This document shows positions 1-5,748 of a stretch of DNA of 36,741 nucleotides, one piece after another. The translations under genes were made by a program, and so were the position numbers. Positions within the stretch are counted from its first letter, which is position 1; every line of letters starts with the position of its first letter. The notes below the pieces were generated by a model, which made no database searches, had not been told where the DNA came from, and saw only the letters and a list, made by a program, of their open reading frames with translations. This DNA is from a virus. The stretch lies in IMG/VR virus record IMGVR_UViG_3300027969_000013, positions 1 to 36,741 of that record. One strand, 5' to 3'.

Positions 1-127
1 CTCCCTCTTCAAGAAACATAAGTCCGATTTTGTCAGTTGTCTTGTTAAGTATGTGCCATACAATCTCTCTAAGAAATTGAGATTTGCCAAGTCCACTTCC
101 TGCAGTGACCATGACAAGCTCCCCCTT
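1..127. repeat. Left copy of 127-bp terminal direct repeat
   Basis: These 127 bases are identical, base for base, to the last 127 bases of the window (36615-36741). The reading frame of the primase-helicase continues correctly when the two copies are merged, so the molecule is circular or circularly permuted and the unique length is 36,614 bp. A length of 127 equals a common maximum k-mer of de Bruijn assemblers, so this is most likely an assembly overlap and not a physical terminal repeat (inference). Confidence 0.95.
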
Positions 128-1003
128 GCGTATGCCGTATGTGAGTTTATTAAGTCCCTCGTAAGGGTAGTCGCAATCAGCCTTTTCAATAGGCGCTGAC
201 ACAATGTCCCAGAGGGTATTACCTTGAATAATTCCATCAGGTACATACGACTCAGCAGACCACCAAGTATCAACAAATTCTTTGCTAGAACCATTCTCAA
301 GATAATCACACGCATCCTTATATCCTTTCTTATGCTTCATTACTTTAACCTTACCACCAAACAACTCCGCTACTGCTTGAGCTGCTTTCTGCCCCGGCTC
401 ATCAGCATCAAAACAGATAATAATATTCTCGAATGAATCAATCCATTCGTATTGCGTTTTGCAATCCTTTAAAGCTGCCTGTGCGCCATTACGAACCGAC
501 ACGCAAGGATACTTGCTACCTTGCATCTGGTAACTTGCTAGTGCATCTAATTCACCCTCGCAGATAGTCAAGTAGCGACCAGCTTTAGTAAATAGATTTT
601 GACCGAATAGAGTAGCTTCTTTGAAGTCACCAGCAATACTAAAATCTTTAGTCTCCACCAACCTAGTCTTAACTGCTGTCATTACCCCATCAGCATCATA
701 GTAGGGATAGTAGTGTTTACCTTCATTCTGTCTTACTCCGTAAGCTATGCAAGTAGCCGAAGTAATACCACGATTAGCGATACTAAGAGAAGAGCTATTG
801 TCATAAAATTGTAAATCCTTATTCATAGGTTTAACTACTTTCGTATGTGTTGTTGTGCCATCCCCGGCAACATAGGTCTCGCAAGCAAAACAGTATTGGT
901 GATTGTCATCAAACAAACTGTTTGCATCGCTACTGCCACAACTCTCGCAAGGGATGTGCCTTAGATATTTAGAGTCCTGCACTATCAACCCCAATTTGCT
1001 CAT
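1..1003 (-). CDS. Primase-helicase, T7 gp4-like (N-terminal part; continues at 36614 leftwards)
   Basis: This is the primase half of a bifunctional primase/DnaB-type helicase that makes RNA primers and unwinds DNA at the phage fork. Zinc finger: C19, C22, C38 and C41, in a context (HIPC..CGSSD) very like T7 gp4. Toprim catalytic residues: E149 in EGELD, and D199/D201 in DADEPG. The linker leads to Walker A GSGLGKS (about residues 302-308), which lies in the repeated end. Joined across the ends with 36007-36614, the protein is 536 residues with no frameshift, close to T7 gp4 (566). The ATG at 1003 overlaps the previous gene by 35 nt and lacks a clear Shine-Dalgarno; a GTG at 982 is an alternative. 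Confidence 0.93.
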   Translation of the reverse strand, partial: MSKLGLIVQDSKYLRHIPCESCGSSDANSLFDDNHQYCFACETYVAGDGTTTHTKVVKPMNKDLQFYDNSSSLSIANRGITSATCIAYGVRQNEGKHYYPYYDADGVMTAVKTRLVETKDFSIAGDFKEATLFGQNLFTKAGRYLTICEGELDALASYQMQGSKYPCVSVRNGAQAALKDCKTQYEWIDSFENIIICFDADEPGQKAAQAVAELFGGKVKVMKHKKGYKDACDYLENGSSKEFVDTWWSAESYVPDGIIQGNTLWDIVSAPIEKADCDYPYEGLNKLTYGIRKGELVMVTAGSGLGKSQFLREIVWHILNKTTDKIGLMFLEEG

Positions 1004-1157
1004 ATTCAATATCAATTAAATCTTCTTCACTGATTTTTTCTTCTTCAATAGCACTATCTAAACCACTTTCACTGTCAGCATATACCGACACTGTATAAGT
1101 CTTAATGACTTTATATGTGCCAACAACTCCCACTGGTTCTTCTCTATAATATTTCAT
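969..1157 (-). CDS. Hypothetical acidic 62-aa protein
   Basis: I do not recognise this protein. It is strongly acidic in its second half (runs of E and D around residues 37-52), with a basic start. Its ATG overlaps the TGA of the upstream gene as ATGA, which points to translational coupling, and its 3' end overlaps the start of the primase-helicase gene by 35 nt. It is cytoplasmic by composition, with no membrane segment. The overlaps on both sides and the operon position support it as real. Confidence 0.6.
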   Translation of the reverse strand: MKYYREEPVGVVGTYKVIKTYTVSVYADSESGLDSAIEEEKISEEDLIDIEYEQIGVDSAGL

Positions 1158-1369
1158 TTTCTTACCTCAATTATTCCTTGTTTAACTCGATAAGGATACC
1201 TAGACTCAACCCAAAAGCATCTAAATATCCCGTCCTTAACACTCAACCAACCATACCATTCGCTATTCTTTTCAGCATAATTGCCGCAAACCTGATGGTC
1301 TAGGTCAATCATAGCGATAGAATACCCCATAAACGCACTAAAACACGCTACAAGCGCATATCTTAGCAT
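1154..1369 (-). CDS. Hypothetical 71-aa protein with N-terminal hydrophobic segment
   Basis: Residues 1-20 (MLRYALVACFSAFMGYSIAM) form a signal-anchor or signal-peptide-like hydrophobic stretch. The rest is soluble, with two cysteines and several tryptophan/tyrosine residues. It may be a small membrane-anchored or exported early protein acting on the host envelope (inference). It lies 3 nt from the stop of the upstream gene and is coupled through ATGA to the downstream gene. I do not know the family. Confidence 0.6.
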   Translation of the reverse strand: MLRYALVACFSAFMGYSIAMIDLDHQVCGNYAEKNSEWYGWLSVKDGIFRCFWVESRYPYRVKQGIIEVRK

Positions 1370-1372
1370 CGC

Positions 1373-1564
1373 CTATACCTCGGTATCAACTACTGGAATT
1401 AAGCGGTTTATAACTTGATTTAAGCGGTTTCTAAAATCATCCATTGTTGGTTCGTATCCGTACTGCATACACAATGCCACCATCTCTTCCAAAATGAAGT
1501 GTTTGTGCATCTCTTCCTGAGCATATTGCAGCTCTAAACCCGACATTTCCTCAAATTCGTACAT
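1373..1564 (-). CDS. Hypothetical 63-aa protein
   Basis: This is an unrecognised small acidic, probably helical protein rich in E, M and L. A strong Shine-Dalgarno (AGGGGG, 5 nt before the ATG at 1564) supports the start. It is the first gene after the non-coding island at 1565-1760 and so is probably the first gene of a transcript starting from the leftward promoter proposed there. It leads into the genes running to the primase-helicase. Confidence 0.65.
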   Translation of the reverse strand: MYEFEEMSGLELQYAQEEMHKHFILEEMVALCMQYGYEPTMDDFRNRLNQVINRLIPVVDTEV

Positions 1565-1586
1565 AATTACCCCCTATAAAAGACAA

Positions 1587-1614
1587 ACTGTAAACCTAAA
1601 GACAAAATTGTCAA
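1587..1614 (-). promoter_or_regulatory. Candidate leftward sigma-70 promoter
   Basis: On the minus strand, TTGACA (1614-1609) and TACAGT (1592-1587) are separated by 16 nt. It faces the 63-aa gene and then the primase-helicase. A second weaker minus-strand candidate lies just upstream: TTGACC (1758-1753), 17 nt, TACTGT (1735-1730). The -35 is perfect and the -10 is a 4/6 match. Confidence 0.45.
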
Positions 1615-1637
1615 TAGATAAGACAAAAATAAAACAC

Positions 1638-1666
1638 TTGACACAATTTCAAAAATTCATTACAAT
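1638..1666 (+). promoter_or_regulatory. Near-consensus sigma-70 promoter pointing against the operon
   Basis: TTGACA (1638-1643), a 17-nt spacer, and TACAAT (1661-1666) on the plus strand. The predicted start is near 1673. There is no plus-strand gene downstream; the transcript would run antisense to the zinc protein gene (1761-2006) and beyond. It is back to back with the leftward promoter at 1587-1614. Confidence 0.55.
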
Positions 1667-1670
1667 GCCT

Positions 1671-1749
1671 TAACAACATAGACTATCGTTAGATTGTTTC
1701 TTAATGGTAAAAACTATTAAAACCTATGCACAGTAACAACATAGACTAT
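1671..1749. repeat. 16-bp direct repeat pair in the 1565-1760 non-coding island
   Basis: TAACAACATAGACTAT occurs exactly at 1671-1686 and 1734-1749, 63 bp apart. The second copy runs into an imperfect palindrome (GACTATATAGGTC, 1744-1756). The pair flanks the presumed start of the rightward transcript and overlaps a weak leftward promoter, so it could be an operator pair (inference). Nothing in this 196-bp island codes for protein. Confidence 0.5.
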
Positions 1750-1760
1750 ATAGGTCAATA

Positions 1761-2006
1761 TTAGCGTTCTTGCCAGTAATCATCAATCCCATCATCATCG
1801 AATTCCTCGATGTATTCATCATCATCTAATAACTCACCATTACCTGTATCGCTTTCACTTAACAGGTCATTACGCACCTGTAAAGGAATGTAAGCATCAA
1901 CTGAGCGTAAACAGGTCGAGCACATCTCTAAGAATTGTCTAGTAATTCCATGTCTAACAGTAGATTCATAATCATTTAATGCTGTATTGCAACATTGACA
2001 TCTCAT
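1761..2006 (-). CDS. Small zinc-finger-like protein with acidic tail (81 aa)
   Basis: Two CxxC pairs, C3/C6 and C29/C32, form a probable zinc-binding module within the first 35 residues. The C-terminal third is extremely acidic (D/E runs, about residues 60-78) and may mimic DNA or bind a nucleic-acid enzyme (inference). Small proteins with this CxxC..CxxC plus acidic-tail layout are common in T7-like phages, without a known function. The start is preceded by AAAGG 7 nt upstream. The candidate antisense promoter at 1638 points into its 3' end. Confidence 0.7.
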   Translation of the reverse strand: MRCQCCNTALNDYESTVRHGITRQFLEMCSTCLRSVDAYIPLQVRNDLLSESDTGNGELLDDDEYIEEFDDDGIDDYWQER

Positions 2007-2073
2007 AATATAGCCTTTCTGAGCCGTTTAGCTCTTAGTTAATAGATAACCCTCAACTACCCTTAAAAACAGT

Positions 2074-2169
2074 CTATAAAGCCTGTCTAATGGCTCTTAA
2101 AAGCCATATCATAACCTGAGTATAGATTGTAATTCCAGCCAGCCAGTAAAACCATTTATAATTTTGCAT
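2074..2169 (-). CDS. Tiny membrane peptide (31 aa)
   Basis: The reading runs from the ATG at 2169 to the TAG at 2074. AAAGG lies 7 nt before the start, and the start is 2 nt after the stop of the preceding gene. Residues about 6-25 are aromatic/hydrophobic (WFYWLAGITIYTQVMIWLL), giving one transmembrane helix, followed by a short basic tail. The function is unknown. Size makes this tentative, but spacing, ribosome site and hydrophobicity agree. Confidence 0.45.
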   Translation of the reverse strand: MQNYKWFYWLAGITIYTQVMIWLLRAIRQAL

Positions 2170-2171
2170 AA

Positions 2172-2321
2172 TTATACCTTTGTGCATGATGGAGGCATAT
2201 TCGGACAAATATAACAGGATACAATGCCCTTATCAGTCACAATGGTTTGAATTGTGCAGGACTGAGCGAATGTATCGCCAATGTATAGCAATGTTGCAAT
2301 TAAACCCATAATTTTAAACAT
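2172..2321 (-). CDS. Small secreted cysteine-rich protein (49 aa)
   Basis: A short basic start and hydrophobic core (MFKIMGLIATLLYIGDTFA) form a classical signal peptide with probable cleavage after TFA. The remaining ~30 residues hold four cysteines (SC, SCYIC, SCT). It is probably exported and disulfide-bonded in the periplasm. The Shine-Dalgarno GAGGA lies about 9 nt upstream. The start overlaps the end of the sigma-4-like gene by 22 nt. I cannot assign a function; envelope modification or superinfection exclusion would fit the type (inference). Confidence 0.65.
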   Translation of the reverse strand: MFKIMGLIATLLYIGDTFAQSCTIQTIVTDKGIVSCYICPNMPPSCTKV

Positions 2322-2452
2322 AAGTACAAATCCTCATAAGTGATATTTCGTTTAGATAATTCAATTCTTACCTTGTTTAGTGCGGACTGCTCCAACTGAC
2401 TGACACGCTGGTGACTAATCCCCAACTCTGCGGCAACCTCCTCTAATGTCAT
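2300..2452 (-). CDS. Stand-alone sigma-70 region 4-like helix-turn-helix protein (50 aa)
   Basis: Residues 2-29 (TLEEVAAELGIS..RVSQLEQSALNKVR) match the pattern of sigma-70 region 4.2, the domain that reads the -35 element: T-L-E-E-V-A-x-E-L-G-hydrophobic-S, R-V-x-Q-hydrophobic-E, A-L-x-K-hydrophobic-R. No other sigma region is present; the remaining ~20 residues are a short helical tail. The ATG overlaps the TGA of the upstream gene (ATGA), so it is translationally coupled. It probably binds DNA or the RNA polymerase beta-flap and redirects host transcription (inference). The family likeness is clear; the exact role is not known. Confidence 0.75.
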   Translation of the reverse strand: MTLEEVAAELGISHQRVSQLEQSALNKVRIELSKRNITYEDLYLCLKLWV

Positions 2453-2700
2453 TCAATAACCTCCTCCTCACTTGACCATAGCACGAATGTATTAACCTCG
2501 CCTTGTGCGTCTGCATCGAATACGCTCTTATCCTCAATAGAGGCGATAGCGTCCGCCTCGCTTAGTGCCTCCACACAATTAAAATGTAAAGTAATCGTTT
2601 TTACTAGGTCAAATTGTGGCATTTTCTTAATTCCTTTTTTAGAGTTTATGCAACTGTTAAGACAATCAATATCCCCACAAGGGGTTTTGCAGGGATACAT
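2449..2700 (-). CDS. Hypothetical protein (83 aa; possibly 57 aa from an internal start)
   Basis: From the ATG at 2700 (AAGGG about 9 nt upstream) the first 26 residues are cysteine-rich (PCKTPCGDIDCLNSC). A second ATG at 2622, with AAGGA about 9 nt upstream, would give a 57-aa acidic product starting MPQFDLVKTITLHFN. Both starts have plausible ribosome sites, so two nested products are possible. A longer reading from 2739 overlaps the methyltransferase end and is less likely. The end is coupled by ATGA to the sigma-4-like gene. I do not know the family. Confidence 0.6.
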   Translation of the reverse strand: MYPCKTPCGDIDCLNSCINSKKGIKKMPQFDLVKTITLHFNCVEALSEADAIASIEDKSVFDADAQGEVNTFVLWSSEEEVIE

Positions 2701-2701
2701 T

Positions 2702-3904
2702 TTATAAGCCCTTAGTAAAGTTATGGATTCTGTTTCCAATCCAGTTCATTACAGGAACTGCCATTGAATTACCCATTGCTTTGTAACGCAATCCGTCTGG
2801 ACAACCGATAGCAACTTTTTTATTCCAAGGAATCTGAGTGTAGTTATCTGGAAAGCCTTGCAACCGCTCACATTCCACAGGAGTTAATCGACGAACTGCG
2901 GTACTTGCTGCATAGACAGAGGCAACCTGATTTGTGACTTCGGTAGATTGTGGTGAGCGACTAGGGTCATTGCTTGCGGTCAATGTCGGTGCAACTACAT
3001 TTGTTAATGGAACTGCAACGGCAGGAGTTTTGCTCTTATCCAGTGTAGGTGAAATTGTATCGATTGACATACTTTGATTAGAACTATTCTGCCAACCGAA
3101 TGCAACATTTTGAACAAATGGAATATTACCGCCTCCGCTACCCCATGTTGAAGTAACAGTCTGACAAGTCTCACCCATATCTTTAACCCTACTGTCGGAT
3201 GGGTGATTTTCATAGACTGTTAAGAATGTTTCAGAGCCACCGCCTAAGACTCCTCCGCTTGCTTTGCTTGTTGCTGCGATGACATCTTCACGATATTGTC
3301 CAAAGCTACTTTCAACAAAGCTGGCAATGTCTTTCCCCGTCTTTCTGCTCTGTTTAATATCCCCTGACAAGCTTTCGGACTCAAATAATACTTCTGCTGC
3401 AGGTTTCCAGTCTCCAAGACATCCGACAACAAACACTCTTCTGCGTCTTTGTGGGACTCCGAAGTTTTGAGCATCAAGCACTCTGTATGCGAACCCATAC
3501 CCGAGTTGAGCCACCGCCCCGAGGAAGGAACCAAAATCCCGTCCTCCACTGGAACTGAGGACACCCGGCACATTTTCCCAAATGAACCACTTGGGTCTAA
3601 ACTTGTCAAGAATTCCAACATAGGTGAGGGCAAGATTTCCTCTTGGGTCTTCAAGACCTTTTCTGAGTCCTGCGACTGAGAATGATTGGCAGGGTGTTCC
3701 TCCAACAAGAATGTCAATTGATTCATTTAGGTTCCAATCTTTAAAGTTATTCATATCCCCAAGATTAGGGACATTCGGATAATGATGAGCCAAAACCGCT
3801 GATGGGAATGACTCTATTTCTGAAAATGCTACAGGTTGCCATCCTAACGAATGCCAAGCAACTGTTGCCGCCTCTACTCCACTACATACGCTTAGGTATT
3901 TCAT
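2702..3904 (-). CDS. C5-cytosine DNA methyltransferase (Dcm type)
   Basis: This enzyme transfers a methyl group from S-adenosylmethionine to cytosine C5 in DNA. All core motifs are present in order: motif I VCSGVEAATVAW (about 6-17), motif IV GGTPCQSFS with catalytic C72, motif VI WENV (109-112), motif VIII PQRRRR (151-156), a variable target-recognition region (about 190-335), motif IX RRLTPVECERLQGFPDNYT, and motif X MGNSMAVPVM near the end. At 400 aa it is full length. No restriction enzyme is adjacent, so it is a solitary phage methylase, probably protecting phage DNA from host restriction (inference). The same DNA also carries a long alternative-frame reading (3244-3726). Confidence 0.95.
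   Translation of the reverse strand: MKYLSVCSGVEAATVAWHSLGWQPVAFSEIESFPSAVLAHHYPNVPNLGDMNNFKDWNLNESIDILVGGTPCQSFSVAGLRKGLEDPRGNLALTYVGILDKFRPKWFIWENVPGVLSSSGGRDFGSFLGAVAQLGYGFAYRVLDAQNFGVPQRRRRVFVVGCLGDWKPAAEVLFESESLSGDIKQSRKTGKDIASFVESSFGQYREDVIAATSKASGGVLGGGSETFLTVYENHPSDSRVKDMGETCQTVTSTWGSGGGNIPFVQNVAFGWQNSSNQSMSIDTISPTLDKSKTPAVAVPLTNVVAPTLTASNDPSRSPQSTEVTNQVASVYAASTAVRRLTPVECERLQGFPDNYTQIPWNKKVAIGCPDGLRYKAMGNSMAVPVMNWIGNRIHNFTKGL
3244..3726 (-). CDS. Possible overprinted gene inside the methyltransferase (160 aa)
   Basis: This is a same-strand, shifted-frame reading from an ATG at 3726 (GGA 6-7 nt upstream) that overlaps methyltransferase residues 60-221. The product starts MNQLTFLLEEHPA and contains LVPSSGRWLNSGMGS and YYLSPKACQGILNRAERRGK. 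I recall phage proteins with a very similar W-x-NSGMG motif and LSPKACxGIL-RAE-RGK ending being annotated in their own right, some next to methyltransferases; I cannot check this here. Length alone is not evidence: same-strand shadows of 143 and 156 codons occur inside the reductase and polymerase genes. Treat as a candidate. Confidence 0.35.
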   Translation of the reverse strand: MNQLTFLLEEHPANHSQSQDSEKVLKTQEEILPSPMLEFLTSLDPSGSFGKMCRVSSVPVEDGILVPSSGRWLNSGMGSHTECLMLKTSESHKDAEECLLSDVLETGNLQQKYYLSPKACQGILNRAERRGKTLPALLKVALDNIVKMSSQQQAKQAEES

Positions 3905-3915
3905 ATAACCCCTTA

Positions 3916-3993
3916 TTATAAATAGACAATAATATACACCAAAGCAAATACACCGCTATAGAGTGCAAATCCAGTCAGTAAGAATGATTTCAT
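3916..3993 (-). CDS. Tiny membrane peptide (25 aa)
   Basis: ATG at 3993, TAA at 3916. GAGGG lies about 10 nt upstream, inside the end of the preceding gene, and the stop of that gene is 2 nt before this ATG. Nearly the whole peptide is hydrophobic (MKSFLLTGFALYSGVFALVY then IIVYL), giving one transmembrane helix with a lysine near the start. It sits between the 151-aa gene and the methyltransferase. The function is unknown. Confidence 0.4.
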   Translation of the reverse strand: MKSFLLTGFALYSGVFALVYIIVYL

Positions 3994-3995
3994 TT

Positions 3996-4451
3996 TTATT
4001 TACCCTCTTCAAATAGTTCATAATGATCGATAAAAGCCTCGCAACATATCTTAGCAATCCGGTTAGCCTCTGACTTACTGAGACTACCATCATCATACTG
4101 CTGATAGATGTCAGTAATAGATGCAAACAATCCATCAATGTCATATGGCTCAGGTTCAACCTCAACAACTGGTTTTAGCTTCAAGGCAGCAAGATACCCC
4201 AAACAGAAATCCTTGATAGTTTTGCTTTGATAGTTTTCAAAGTTGTCAGATGTTTGTAAATAATTACCGTCCATGCCCTCACCAATCTTGCTGAGATTAA
4301 AGCAAAATGGTTTGCCATCTTCTGGCAATTCATTAGTAGAGTATTCATCAGCGTTCATGATGTCAAACTGCACACCATAATCGATGAACTGGATTGAGAG
4401 GTGTTCGCAACCTCCGCCTGTGTAAACCTCTTCAATATTAATTTTAATCAT
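3996..4451 (-). CDS. Hypothetical acidic protein (151 aa)
   Basis: I do not recognise the family. The protein is acidic, with no membrane segment. A proline/glutamate-rich linker (about residues 95-103) separates a mixed beta-type N-terminal part from a helical C-terminal part. It is one of four consecutive small leftward genes (46, 103, 68, 151 aa) with 2-nt spacers, typical of early phage genes that act on the host (inference). Confidence 0.7.
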   Translation of the reverse strand: MIKINIEEVYTGGGCEHLSIQFIDYGVQFDIMNADEYSTNELPEDGKPFCFNLSKIGEGMDGNYLQTSDNFENYQSKTIKDFCLGYLAALKLKPVVEVEPEPYDIDGLFASITDIYQQYDDGSLSKSEANRIAKICCEAFIDHYELFEEGK

Positions 4452-4453
4452 GA

Positions 4454-4660
4454 TTATTCCCCTTTAATTAAGTTTCTAGCGATTGTAACTGCAATAACAT
4501 CGTAATCAGTAACAATTTGCCCCATAAATTCGTGACTTGCTTGATACCTAGTTTTAACTAAGTCACCTGCACTATTGTAAGTCTTGAGAATGTCAGTAAC
4601 GATACATTCTCTTTTATGTTTACCGCCTGATAAAAACTTAGTTCCAATTGCGTATTCCAT
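4454..4660 (-). CDS. Hypothetical protein (68 aa)
   Basis: A small mixed-charge protein, probably beta-rich (MEYAIGTKFLSGGKHKRECI; then a TRYQASHEFMGQ stretch). No motif or domain that I can name. It is tightly packed between neighbours (2-nt gaps on both sides), with the ribosome site inside the upstream gene's end. Confidence 0.65.
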   Translation of the reverse strand: MEYAIGTKFLSGGKHKRECIVTDILKTYNSAGDLVKTRYQASHEFMGQIVTDYDVIAVTIARNLIKGE

Positions 4661-4662
4661 GA

Positions 4663-4974
4663 TTAAACTTCCTCCGCTTGTTTGTCCAGTTCAGATGCCC
4701 AAGCCTCTAAGTCGCTTAGACTCATGTCACCTACAGTGATTTCAATTTCTTCACCGTCATAAGTAGAATACCAAAGGGCTTGAATGTCATCAGACCCAAG
4801 GCTAATGAATAAAGTGAAATTATAGTCAGTCATTGCAAGATATACATGACCGCTAGAATTATTCTCACTTGCTACACCATCTCCGGATAAGTCCATTCCA
4901 AGTTCTGAGGCTTTGGTGAGTAGTTTGGCAATCTTGCGATAAGCATTGTTGCAAAGGTTTTCATTGATGTTCAT
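4663..4974 (-). CDS. Hypothetical protein (103 aa)
   Basis: An acidic, soluble protein with a helical start (residues 5-25) and an acidic helical end; no family recognised. The start at 4974 is preceded by GAGGAA about 6 nt upstream. A leftward promoter candidate (5009-5038) lies immediately upstream in the end of the 46-aa gene. Confidence 0.7.
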   Translation of the reverse strand: MNINENLCNNAYRKIAKLLTKASELGMDLSGDGVASENNSSGHVYLAMTDYNFTLFISLGSDDIQALWYSTYDGEEIEITVGDMSLSDLEAWASELDKQAEEV

Positions 4975-5008
4975 TTTAATTCCTCTAAAGTTAAGATACT
5001 ACGGTTTA

Positions 5009-5038
5009 AGTATACAACTAATTAAAACTGATTGTCCA
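5009..5038 (-). promoter_or_regulatory. Candidate leftward promoter before the 103-aa gene
   Basis: On the minus strand, TGGACA (5038-5033), an 18-nt spacer and TATACT (5014-5009). The -10 sits in the sequence TTGTATACTT, which recurs at 5239-5230 upstream of the first leftward gene. The related TTGTATAATT occurs before the SSB gene at 32.8 kb. Confidence 0.45.
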
Positions 5039-5162
5039 GAATAGCAACTAGCCAATAAACATCGTCTAGCTTTATTGCTTGCCTTACATCTTCATTTTCT
5101 AATGCTATCGATGGGTCAATGGTTTTCTCATTGCATATTGCTACAAAGTCTGATTTAGTCAT
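5022..5162 (-). CDS. Small conserved-type phage protein (46 aa), first gene of leftward block
   Basis: This gene is short but well supported: a very strong Shine-Dalgarno (AAGAGGAG, 7 nt before the ATG at 5162) and an acidic helical product (MTKSDFVAICNEKTIDPSIA then LENEDVRQAIKLDDV). Small proteins with the pattern MTKxxF..C....IDPxxALENE recur in T7-like phages (from memory, function unknown). As the first gene downstream of the divergent region, it is likely among the earliest expressed. Confidence 0.7.
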   Translation of the reverse strand: MTKSDFVAICNEKTIDPSIALENEDVRQAIKLDDVYWLVAILDNQF

Positions 5163-5697
5163 GGTGCTGCTCCTCTTATCTACTGTTAAATTGTATTACC
5201 TAGTAAGTATAACGGTATAAATCCGGTAAAGTATACAATTATTTTATAGGGACATTCCCTTAAGGGTTTACCCTAATACTAACTGGATTGTCTAACTTAG
5301 TCCCCCTGTGGTGGTGCATCATCGCAATACACACTGCCTATTATTTAGGCAACATAGTACTGCCTAATAATTAAGCACCTATGTTGGTAAGTACTCACTA
5401 ACATCGATACTGTTGCGTAGATACAACACTGTGGTATAGAAACAACGCTGTAAGTTGACATAGGGGGGAGGGGGTTGATGTTATAGTATAATATTGTGGG
5501 ATGCTACACCGTACACAAAAGAGTAAAATAGGACTTATGCTGGCATAGACCTAAATAGTTGATAATAAAAGATAAAGTTATCAATAAAGTTGATAATGGA
5601 AACTGCTCACTGCGAAGCAGGTCTGCGGAGGCTAATAACGATAGGGTAGCCCCGCTACGATAAAGACATACCTAGTGTAGGGTCTATAAAATAATGC
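5163..5697. other. Non-coding divergent region with origin-like repeats
   Basis: No gene fits here. The region separates the leftward and rightward blocks. Contents: a leader for the leftward genes (5170-5245) with TTGTATACTT (5239-5230) and an AT-rich -10-like TATACT (5211-5206); hairpins around the GGGA/TCCC and CCCTTAAGGG stretch (5249-5272); a compact repeat cluster at 5333-5395; near-repeats ACAACACTGT (5423-5432) and ACAACGCTGT (5442-5451); a G-rich run GGGGGGAGGGGG (5463-5474); and AT-rich DNA around 5480-5600. Direct and inverted repeats beside AT-rich DNA at the point of transcription divergence suggest a replication origin (inference). Confidence 0.4.
5333..5395. repeat. Cluster of direct and inverted repeats (origin or operator candidate)
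   Basis: ACTGCCTATTATTTA (5333-5347) and ACTGCCTAATAATTA (5359-5373) are direct repeats matching at 13 of 15 positions, 26 bp apart. TGCCTA/TAGGCA (5335-5340 / 5346-5351) form a hairpin with a 5-nt loop. CAACATAG (5350-5357) pairs with CTATGTTG (5379-5386), and AGTACT occurs at 5357-5362 and 5390-5395. These nested symmetries in 63 bp are not explained by any gene. Confidence 0.6.
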
Positions 5698-5726
5698 TTG
5701 ACAAAAGTAAGAAAGTATGCTAAAAT
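5698..5726 (+). promoter_or_regulatory. Sigma-70 promoter of the rightward structural block
   Basis: TTGACA (5698-5703), a 17-nt spacer, TAAAAT (5721-5726). The predicted start is near 5733, giving a leader of about 195 nt before the small terminase gene. It is the best-placed promoter for all structural genes. Confidence 0.75.
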
Positions 5727-5748
5727 CGCTTTACAAGAGTTCAGCAAC

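Noticed and set aside
2088-2109. ATGGCT/AGCCAT hairpin as a terminator
   Set aside because: Six-base stem with no T-tract in either direction, and it lies within the end of a possible 31-aa gene.
2702-3904. Restriction-modification system
   Set aside because: Only the methyltransferase is present; neighbouring genes show no nuclease motif.
5590-5690. tRNA-like or rRNA-like element in the GC-richer patch before the rightward promoter
   Set aside because: Short hairpins such as CTGCT/AGCAG exist, but no cloverleaf, anticodon arm or TPsiC-type arm could be assembled.
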